A stretch of DNA of 64,000 nucleotides from assembly GCF_016616425.1 (NCBI RefSeq), contig NZ_CP067101.1, forward strand, positions 4,650,001 through 4,714,000. Direction: 5' to 3'. The position numbers and the translations under genes were made by a program. The notes beneath the pieces are model-generated. The model was given only the letters and a program-made list of their open reading frames with translations. It made no database searches and was not told where the DNA came from. This document shows, piece after piece, positions 25,204 through 31,867 of this stretch (its first letter is position 1; every line of letters begins with the position of its first letter). This stretch comes from Bradyrhizobium diazoefficiens. GTDB lineage: Bacteria > Pseudomonadota > Alphaproteobacteria > Rhizobiales > Xanthobacteraceae.

Positions 25204-25650
25204 TCACCACTCTTCCGGACAGGGGTTGATGATCTTCCAGAGCTCGACGCCGTTCTTGATCTTTTTCATGTCGCTGGTCAGCCCGCCATTGCGGCGGATC
25301 CAGTCCTTCACCTTGTCGGGGTAGTACGACATGAGATCGGAGGTGCCTTCGGCGCTGGTGACCTTGATGCCGAAGGTGAAGGCCTTGTCGTAATAGGCCT
25401 GGTGAAAGCCCAGGCTCGCGCGCGGCGTCACGCAGATCTTGTTCATCGGCACGATGCCGAGCACCAGCGTGCAGGCCGAGTTGCAGATGCCGTCGATAAT
25501 GACGCGCTCGCCCTTCTCGCGGACGCGCTTGTACTTGGCCTTGTATTCCTCGACATAGCCGCCGTGGTCGCGGATGATGTGCAACTCGGCACGCGCCGGC
25601 GCAGCGGCGGCGAGGCAGAGCGACAACAGGCTCAAAAACGTGATGCGCAT
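25204..25650 (-). CDS. Secreted ClpP/crotonase-fold-like protein
   Basis: A 148-residue protein with a signal peptide (FLSLLSLCLAAAAPARA before ELH). The mature part reads VIIDGICNSACTLVLGIVP, then ICVTPRASLGFHQAYYD, which is the serine-then-histidine arrangement of ClpP/SppA-like periplasmic proteases: Ser in NSACTL and His in GFHQAYY. A possible Asp or Glu partner is in the DLMSYYPDKVKDW helix. I infer an exported serine hydrolase or a binding relative. The biochemical role is not known. The two Cys in GICNSAC and one near the C-terminus (NPCPEEW) could be oxidised. Confidence 0.6.
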   Translation of the reverse strand: MRITFLSLLSLCLAAAAPARAELHIIRDHGGYVEEYKAKYKRVREKGERVIIDGICNSACTLVLGIVPMNKICVTPRASLGFHQAYYDKAFTFGIKVTSAEGTSDLMSYYPDKVKDWIRRNGGLTSDMKKIKNGVELWKIINPCPEEW

Positions 25651-25943
25651 GGCGAGGTGACGGCGAAAGCCTTCAGGAATGCACCGGCCTCGAAGGACCC
25701 CCCAAAAGGCCGGCGACGGGATTCTTAACCGAATTCTCTTTGGTCATACTTGTGTGGGGAATGCGTTAAGCATCCCGAAAAGGCCAAAAATGGGCGGACA
25801 TTGACGGCGCTTCCGGCAATTCTGTCACACCCACCCTGAAATCTGCGGGATTGGCTCGGGTTTCCGGGCGACGGACAGGTGCCCCGGAGGCCCGAAGCGG
25901 CTATAGATGGCTGAACTATTCGCGCGGGTTCCGGAGAATCGAG

Positions 25944-26204
25944 ATGAGCCAATTGAAGCTTGTAGCCGCGATTGCCCTGTCGGCCGCAATCCTGGCCCCC
26001 GGCCTTGCGGAGGCGCGAGGCCATCACCGGCACCACCGCTATTATGCCAATCTGCTGCCCTACCGGATCAGCTACGTGCACAATTACGGTCCGGGCATCA
26101 CCCCCGGCAGCTTCGCCTATTACGACGGCCCGTCGACCAATCACTGCCACCAGAGCGCGGCCGCCTATGCCGGCCAGGACCGCCGCCGGCACCCCTGCTA
26201 CTGA
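25944..26204 (+). CDS. Small exported His/Tyr-rich protein
   Basis: An 86-residue protein with a signal peptide (LKLVAAIALSAAILAPGLAEA) and a mature part of about 63 residues starting RGHHRHHRYYANLLPYR, then NYGPGITPGSFAYYDGPS, ending with two Cys (NHCHQS and HPCY). The His-rich start could bind metal, but this is only a suggestion. ATG 25944 is preceded by GGAGAA. No family is recognised. Confidence 0.62.
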   Translation: MSQLKLVAAIALSAAILAPGLAEARGHHRHHRYYANLLPYRISYVHNYGPGITPGSFAYYDGPSTNHCHQSAAAYAGQDRRRHPCY

Positions 26205-26513
26205 GAGGCTCTGGCGCGGCCTCTGCGGGCGCCTCTATTGCAGACGCATCTGGAGACGCAGCAGAGGCAGGAACGACGGAGCTTTGCATCCTTTGCCTGT
26301 CCCGCCTGCAAGCGGGTACATTTCATCGGCCTTGCTTCCGGCCAACCGATGAGCCCGGAGCGTTGACGGGTGCCATTGATCTGACGGACGTCGTGGCATG
26401 ACGTCCGCAATACTACGGCCTGAAATTCGATTTACTGAAACGCGATGTTTCGCCATTGATGGCGATGCATCGACGTTCATTTGATTGACGCATTTCGGCA
26501 GCCGGCCAGACTC
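26205..26513. other. Gene-free stretch upstream of the AraC gene
   Basis: No gene, repeat or clear promoter is seen in these 309 bases. The short open frames within it have no ribosome site and no recognisable product. Confidence 0.4.
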
Positions 26514-27479
26514 ATGTTGTTCGACGCCCTCGCTCCATCCTCCTCGCTTCAACTGATCGGCTTTGCCGACGTCGATGCGTTTCGGCCGGTCGAGTCGATG
26601 GAGGACGCAAGAAGCATTCCGCTCGACGTCGCGAATTTCGCCGCGGCCCGCGCCGTCGTCTCCCTGCCGGCCTGCCGCATCATCGTGATGAGATCGTTCG
26701 CGCGCATCCTCGACACCGCCTATCGGATGCCGGGCGGGATGGTGATCCTGTCCATGACCGACGGCCTCCAGGTCAACCTCAAGGGCGTGGAGCTCGACGC
26801 GCGGTTCTTCGTCACGCTGCGCGGCAACGACGAATGCCACTTCGTCGAGCCCCAGACCAATCATCATGCCATGATCATCTTCTCTCCCGAGCTGCGAGAC
26901 CGGGGCTGGTTCGATCGCGGCGACGATTTGCGGGCCCATGTCGCAAACCGGCCCGCCCTGCTCCACATGCGGCAACTCCTGCTCGCCATCCTGCGAACCG
27001 CGTCAGTGCAGCCACTCCTGTTCGAAACCACCGGGGTGGCCGCCCATCTCCAGGAAGGCCTGCTGCTCGCGCTCGACGATTTGTTCCGGATCGATTCGAT
27101 GTCCGATCGCAGCGCCTCGGTCCAGGGCGAGCGATCGATCAAGCTGGTGCAGCGGATCGACGATTACGTTGCGGCCCATCCGACCGCGCCGATCTATACC
27201 GCCGATCTCGCCGGCGAATTCGGCGTCTCGGTCCGGACGCTCGGCAGCGCGGTCAGCAAGGTGCGTGGCATGAGCCTGCACCAGTACATTCGCCTCAAGA
27301 GGCTGTGGGCGACCCGCACCCGCCTCCTCAAGGGCGGCAGCGCCACCGTCGCCACATGTGCGCGGGCCCAGGGCTTCCATCATCTCGGTGAATTTGCCGC
27401 AGCCTACCGCGCGACCTTTCACGAGGCGCCCTCCGACACGCTGGCACGCGGGCGGCAAAGTGGCGTCCCTTCCCGCTGA
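26514..27479 (+). CDS. AraC-family transcriptional regulator
   Basis: A 321-residue regulator. The N-terminal two thirds form a ligand or dimer domain in the style of AraC-binding-like proteins (VILSMTDGLQVNLKGVELDARFFVTLRG). The last 100 residues hold two helix-turn-helix units, APIYTADLAGEFGVSVRTLGSAVSKV and SATVATCARAQGFHHLGEFAAAYRATF, the second matching the AraC signature. ATG 26514 is preferred; a TTG at 26481 would add 11 residues. Its target is unknown, as both neighbours point elsewhere. Confidence 0.88.
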   Translation: MLFDALAPSSSLQLIGFADVDAFRPVESMEDARSIPLDVANFAAARAVVSLPACRIIVMRSFARILDTAYRMPGGMVILSMTDGLQVNLKGVELDARFFVTLRGNDECHFVEPQTNHHAMIIFSPELRDRGWFDRGDDLRAHVANRPALLHMRQLLLAILRTASVQPLLFETTGVAAHLQEGLLLALDDLFRIDSMSDRSASVQGERSIKLVQRIDDYVAAHPTAPIYTADLAGEFGVSVRTLGSAVSKVRGMSLHQYIRLKRLWATRTRLLKGGSATVATCARAQGFHHLGEFAAAYRATFHEAPSDTLARGRQSGVPSR

Positions 27480-27573
27480 CTGACGCAGCGAGCCCTTGCG
27501 ACTGTACAGCACAGCACCCTTATGTGCGAGACGCAGCCCGCCGTTGGGTGCCCGATGGCGAGGCAGGCGTGAA

Positions 27574-29016
27574 TTACGGGGCGGAAGCATCTGGCTTTAG
27601 AAAGGATTTCAGTTCGTCAAGAAAGCGTCCGAATGCCGGCTCATCTTCCAGGATCAAATGGTTTCGGCTCTCGAGCGGAACAAAGCGGGCTCCAGGAATG
27701 CCTGCGGCCATTCGCCGACCAGCTTCGAATGGTACTCTTGCGTCGTGTCGCGAGTGCATCACCAATGTCGGCACACTCACCTTGGAAAGAAGCGCCGTCA
27801 CGTCTGTTTCGCCGGTAGCCAATAAGTTGCGCGCCGCGTCTTCGGGAGAGGTCGAGATGCGCTGTAGTTCGTTGAACCAGTCCGCCTGCTCTTTCGTCCC
27901 GCCGGGAACGAACTGCGAAGTGAATATCTGGCGAAAAGCCGGATTTTCCTGGCCCCATCCCAGCCGCACAAGCGTCAGCAGCGCTTCGCCCGCTTCCTTC
28001 TCAGCCTGGGTTCTTACCCGTTTTTTCCATCCGACTGCGTAGCCGCCAAAAAGCACCAGACGCGTCACCCGTTCCGGATGCCTGACCGCATAGGCGATGG
28101 ATACCGAGCAGCCTTGCGAGACGCCAAGAAGAGCAAAACGGTCAACGCCCGCTGCGTCAACGACTGCTTCGAGATCGTCAACAAAATGATCGAAGGAGAC
28201 GTCGGGGACGTCCCGATCCGAAAGTCCGTTTCCTCGTGCGTCATAGCGGATCAATGCATGGTCGCGCGATAATTCGCGATAGAGACTTCTCCAGATCGGG
28301 CTCTCGAAATCGAATTCGAGATGAGTCATCCAGTTGCCCGTCTTGACGAGAGTCGGACCCTTGCCTGTTCTGCCATAGGCCAGCTGCACGCCGTCCTTGG
28401 TCTGGCAGAAGTGGATCTCCTGCTCGTCGAGCGCAACCTCATTCGTCGCAGGCAAGGCTATCGCCTCAGGCATAGCAGCGAATTCGAGTGCCCTGATATC
28501 CTTGGCCGCCAGCCCGTAAACTCCGACCGCGCGAGCGATATTCTTGACAGTCTGCTCCCCGAGATCGGCGAAAGCCAATGAAAGCTTGTCCCTGATCTGT
28601 TCGTTCGCCGCCCGGGAGATGCATACCCCGCCGGGCTCGCACAGCGCTTCGAGACGCGCAGCGATATTTACTCCGTCGCCAAATATATCGCCGCCATCGA
28701 TGATAATATCGCCAACATTGATGCCCATGCGGAAGACGATCTGCTTGTCTTCCGGAACGGCAGCGTTACGGGCCAGCATCTCCCGCTGAATGTTGACGGC
28801 GCACGCAACCGCGTCAACGACGCTTGCGAATTCGACCAGCATGCCGTCGCCCGTGGTTTTGACGATGCGCCCCCGGTGCTCCACGATGGCCGGGTCGGCC
28901 AGTTCACGGCGGTGAGATTTCAGAGATCGGAGCGTGCCGACTTCGTCGACACCCATCAGACGGCTATAACCAACGACATCTGCAGCCAGCACTGCCGCGA
29001 GCCGACGCTGCATCAT
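27574..29016 (-). CDS. Class III adenylate/guanylate cyclase fused to an alpha/beta hydrolase
   Basis: A 480-residue two-domain protein. Residues 1-165 form a class III cyclase: metal Asp in LAADVVGYSRLMG, substrate Lys in IVKTTGDGMLVEF, second metal region GDIIIDGGDIFGDGVN, then the transition-state pair in GVNIAARLEAL. All key residues are kept, so it should make cAMP or cGMP. Residues about 205-480 form an alpha/beta hydrolase with nucleophile Ser in LLGVSQGCS, acid Asp in MHSRHDARVP and His in ESRNHLILED, also complete. Codon and base use look less GC-rich than the neighbours. ATG 29016 or 29013 is possible, and a further ATG at 29025 lacks a ribosome site. It begins 226 bases from the 3' end of tRNA-Arg. 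Confidence 0.88.
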   Translation of the reverse strand: MMQRRLAAVLAADVVGYSRLMGVDEVGTLRSLKSHRRELADPAIVEHRGRIVKTTGDGMLVEFASVVDAVACAVNIQREMLARNAAVPEDKQIVFRMGINVGDIIIDGGDIFGDGVNIAARLEALCEPGGVCISRAANEQIRDKLSLAFADLGEQTVKNIARAVGVYGLAAKDIRALEFAAMPEAIALPATNEVALDEQEIHFCQTKDGVQLAYGRTGKGPTLVKTGNWMTHLEFDFESPIWRSLYRELSRDHALIRYDARGNGLSDRDVPDVSFDHFVDDLEAVVDAAGVDRFALLGVSQGCSVSIAYAVRHPERVTRLVLFGGYAVGWKKRVRTQAEKEAGEALLTLVRLGWGQENPAFRQIFTSQFVPGGTKEQADWFNELQRISTSPEDAARNLLATGETDVTALLSKVSVPTLVMHSRHDARVPFEAGRRMAAGIPGARFVPLESRNHLILEDEPAFGRFLDELKSFLKPDASAP

Positions 29017-29241
29017 TCCCCCCATGATTTCGTCTTGTTCGGCTTACATACCCTTGTTTTCGAGCAAGTGGAATGGGGCGATCGTCGAAACCAGGGGTCG
29101 TGCGGAGCGGGTTGCTTGGCCTCGGAGCGCTCCAAGACCGTCACGGCGGATCGGTCTGAATCCCTCCCAAAGCAGGGCGGGCGCTGGTTCAGAGAACAGA
29201 TGTCCGGAAAGGGTCCATTGACTCCGATGGCGAATGCGAAA

Positions 29242-29318
29242 TGGCGCGCTCGGAGAGATTCGAACTCCCGACCCTCGGAATCGAAATCCGATGCTCTATC
29301 CAGCTGAGCTACGAGCGC
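29242..29318 (-). tRNA. tRNA-Arg (anticodon UCG), CCA encoded
   Basis: The 77-nt gene folds fully: acceptor GCGCTCG with CGAGCGC, D-arm GCTC/GAGC, anticodon stem TCGGA/TCCGA with loop TTTCGAT giving anticodon UCG (reads CGA), variable GGGTC, T-arm with TTCGAAT, discriminator G and encoded CCA. It lies between the cyclase-hydrolase gene and a small membrane-protein gene. Its 3' end points to the cyclase gene. Confidence 0.96.
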
Positions 29319-29432
29319 CCTGGCCCCGGGGCTACCGGGCCACAAACCGAGACATGCCGAACCGGCTGCTGGCGAGCCAGCACACCGGACGGCCGTTCGG
29401 ACAGGTTTGAGTTAGCAGAGAGATCGGCGAAT

Positions 29433-29464
29433 AAAAAGCCCTCCCCGCCTCGTTTCGAGACGGG
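29433..29464 (-). terminator. Rho-independent terminator after the 29477 gene
   Basis: On the minus strand CCCGTCTCG, loop AAA and CGAGGCGGG form a nine-pair stem (29464-29444), continued by GAGGGC and a TTTTT run (29437-29433), just downstream of the stop codon. Confidence 0.75.
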
Positions 29465-29476
29465 CCGAAGGCATTC

Positions 29477-30013
29477 TCACCAGGTCGTGTTGAAGAGCCC
29501 GAAATGCGGCTGCTGGGCCACCAGCATCATCGGTCGTCCCTGCTGCGGCGCCGGACGCGTCCTGGCGACCCTGCGCTTGGCGTGAGCATGGACCGGAGAA
29601 GCTTGGGCTGAAGGTTGGGCCTGAGAAACCTGAGCAGCTTCCGGCTTGGCCTCGCGCTTCCTGGCCGCCGCGACATCGGCCTTCGGGCCCGGCGTGAACT
29701 GGGCGAACGTCTCGCGCACCCGCGCCTTGGCCGACAGATCGGCGAGAGCTGCCGGCGCGCTGTCCTGCACCGGCGGCTGAGGCGCAACGACAGCGGCGGT
29801 CTGCACCGCAGGCGGGACAATCGTCGGCTGGCTGGTGTCGAGCACGACTCGCTCGGGCAGATGCCGATCGGACCGGATTCGGATCAGGGGCTGATCGTTG
29901 CTCGCGGTCACAACGGCTTGCGCCACGGGCGCTGGTGGAAAAACGAAATCCGCGGCGAACAGCAGGGCGAGCAAGGCTCCGCCGACAAAAACAAAATATC
30001 GAAAGATGGGCAT
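29477..30013 (-). CDS. Single-pass membrane protein with disordered Pro/Ala-rich tail
   Basis: A 178-residue protein: one N-terminal helix (FRYFVFVGGALLALLFAADFVF), then an Ala/Pro/Gln-rich exported segment (TIVPPAVQTAAVVAPQPP), a short charged piece RETFAQFTPGPKADVAAARKR, and a C-terminal basic stretch HAKRRVARTRPAPQQGRPMM. No domain is recognised. ATG 30013 is chosen because the added residues of a longer frame precede the hydrophobic start. It is followed by a clear terminator. Confidence 0.65.
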   Translation of the reverse strand: MPIFRYFVFVGGALLALLFAADFVFPPAPVAQAVVTASNDQPLIRIRSDRHLPERVVLDTSQPTIVPPAVQTAAVVAPQPPVQDSAPAALADLSAKARVRETFAQFTPGPKADVAAARKREAKPEAAQVSQAQPSAQASPVHAHAKRRVARTRPAPQQGRPMMLVAQQPHFGLFNTTW

Positions 30014-30173
30014 TGGCCGCACTCCGCCCCCCGCATCCCCGCGTGGGCTCTCCACCTCAACATGCGATCTCTTGATTGGTTCCTGGGCTCAGCCGTTCGG
30101 TTCAAATGGCGATGCGAGGTTTTTGGCCAAGCACCACGGAGAGTAACTTTTCCGCTACCGAAACATGCCGCCT

Positions 30174-30797
30174 TCACCCGCGGCGGGCCGCAACCAGCGA
30201 ACATTTCGCCTGATCAGCGTTCACATTGACGAAGCCGACGGGGATCCGCGCAAAGGTCTTGCGGCTCTTCATGCTGATCGGATCTGCCAGAATACGGCTG
30301 CGGTCGGTGAGATGGCTACCATCATGCCGCGCGAAGGCGCAGACGATCTCGACAGCCTTTACGGTGTAGTCATTGTCGTTTCGCAGCGTGAACGTCACCA
30401 GGGCTTTTGAGCCAAGGCCGCCGCGGCGCCAGGTCTGCGATGAAATTCTGAGATGACCCAGATCCGCCATGGCCGGCACCTGAGCCTCGGAAACCGGCGA
30501 GGCCGCTGTGGACGGATCGTCCGAAGGAGCCGTCTCGACCGCTGCCAACTTCGACTTCACCTGCTCGGCGCTGTTACTTTTGGAGAGGGGTAGCAGCATC
30601 CAGACGCCGCAGCCGACAATGATGGCGGCCAGCAGCCACAGCAGGCATCGGCCAAATGAGACACTCGCCATCGTCACGGCCCGCGCCAGTCGCTCGCCGG
30701 TCCCGGCGAAGCGCCCCAATCCGATCCGGTCGAGCCTGGCGTTCATCGTTGCATCACCGATTGCGGCCGAAGCCCATCCAACGACGGACTCGGCCAC
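30174..30797 (-). CDS. Membrane-anchored protein of unknown function
   Basis: A 207-residue protein with one helix (LLWLLAAIIVGCGVWMLLPL), a Ser/Ala-rich linker and a C-terminal beta-rich domain, ISSQTWRRGGLGSKALVTFTLRNDNDYTVKAVEIVCAFARHDGSHLTDR, which looks like an FxLYD or Ig-like fold with two Cys (VCAF, KCSL) in position to bond. A GTG at 30797 gives the length stated; ATG 30746 is a good alternative. Same strand as the 29477 gene, 160 bases upstream of it. No family is assigned. Confidence 0.62.
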   Translation of the reverse strand: MAESVVGWASAAIGDATMNARLDRIGLGRFAGTGERLARAVTMASVSFGRCLLWLLAAIIVGCGVWMLLPLSKSNSAEQVKSKLAAVETAPSDDPSTAASPVSEAQVPAMADLGHLRISSQTWRRGGLGSKALVTFTLRNDNDYTVKAVEIVCAFARHDGSHLTDRSRILADPISMKSRKTFARIPVGFVNVNADQAKCSLVAARRG

Positions 30798-30926
30798 TGC
30801 TTACCTTAATCCAGAAGACGAACTAAGGTTCCCGCACGGCTGCGAATCGGCAAGGACGGTGGCGATCACCGGCTCGCGCCGTTAACATGCGCCGCAACAT
30901 CGAACGACCGCGTTGGGAGAATTGGA

Positions 30927-31310
30927 ATGCCAGTCGTTACTTGGGATCACGTCCATCTGCGCAGCCCCGATCCGGAGGCCACGGCGGCCTGGCTGCGGGA
31001 CATCCTCGGTGGCGAGATCGTTCGCGCGCCAGGACGGATCGACGTCAACCTTGGCGGCGCCAGGATCTTTATCGCGCCGCTCGAGGGCGACAGCGCCGTC
31101 AACCCGCCACCTCCGCACCCACATCAGGGCCTCGACCATTTCGGTCTGACGGTGAAGGACATCGACGCCGTCGCCGCCGAGATCAAGGCCAAGGGTGTCA
31201 CCTTCACGCGCGAGCCGACGACGATCCGGCCCGGCGTGCGCATCTGCTTCATCCGCGGCCCCGAAGGCATCTCCATCGAGCTGCTCGAGCGCGACAAGAA
31301 ATACACCTGA
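30927..31310 (+). CDS. VOC-family (glyoxalase/bleomycin-resistance fold) protein
   Basis: A 127-residue protein with the two beta-alpha-beta-beta-beta modules of the VOC fold. The likely metal ligands are present: His in WDHVHLRS, His in GLDHFGLT and Glu in GISIELLE. Such proteins are isomerases, dioxygenases or resistance proteins that bind a divalent metal at the module interface. Substrate unknown. A good GGGAG ribosome site lies before the ATG. Confidence 0.85.
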   Translation: MPVVTWDHVHLRSPDPEATAAWLRDILGGEIVRAPGRIDVNLGGARIFIAPLEGDSAVNPPPPHPHQGLDHFGLTVKDIDAVAAEIKAKGVTFTREPTTIRPGVRICFIRGPEGISIELLERDKKYT

Positions 31311-31513
31311 CACGGCGCGAGCCGCAACGACCGGCCTCGCCTCATCGTCAGACCGTCATGACGGGGTCACGCACAAACCGGGGCAACTACGGTTCGCGGC
31401 GGCAATTCCCGTGGCCGGCCGGCAAACTGCCGCGTTGCGCACCGCGATACGCTTTGGCATAAAAGCCCTACCGGTTGCGCCATTGGGCGATGGCGGCCGG
31501 CCTGCGGGACGTT

Positions 31514-31867
31514 ATGAAGAACGGCCTCTATTCGATTCACGTGAACCTGCTCGATGGTCGGATCGGCAAGGGCAGCGGCGTGATTGTTTTTCGCGACGGC
31601 AAGATCCTTGGCGGCGATGCTTACCTCTATTACACCGGCAGCTACGTGGTGAAGGACAACAACACCTTCAAAGGCGAGGTGCTGGTGCAACGGCATACTT
31701 CGCCTCGGGGCGACCACAATCCGCTGTTCGGCGGCCCTGCCCCGGTCGGCATCGGCGTCAGTGGCACCTTCACGGAGACGCGCGCGGAGATGACGGGCAC
31801 TGCGCTGGTCGGCAAGGCCAGCCAGATTTTCGGCGCGACCCTGCACAAGCTCGCTGAGATCGATTAG
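31514..31867 (+). CDS. GrlR-like regulatory-fold protein
   Basis: A 117-residue protein opening MKNGLYSIHVNLLDGRIGKGSGVIVF, continuing GGDAYLYYTGSYVV and GVSGTFTETRAEMTGTALVG. This pattern, a lipocalin-like half barrel with two repeats of a G-x-Y-x-G hairpin, matches the GrlR family, first known as a regulator of type III secretion in enteric pathogens. In rhizobia GrlR-like proteins occur without any LEE genes, and no type III secretion genes are present here, so a ligand-binding or unknown role is more likely. ATG 31514 is chosen on length and GGGAC upstream. Confidence 0.7.
   Translation: MKNGLYSIHVNLLDGRIGKGSGVIVFRDGKILGGDAYLYYTGSYVVKDNNTFKGEVLVQRHTSPRGDHNPLFGGPAPVGIGVSGTFTETRAEMTGTALVGKASQIFGATLHKLAEID

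Noticed and set aside
27480..29320. A genomic island using tRNA-Arg as attachment site
   Set aside because: No copy of the tRNA 3' end and no integrase were found in the window, so only the weaker composition-based note is kept.
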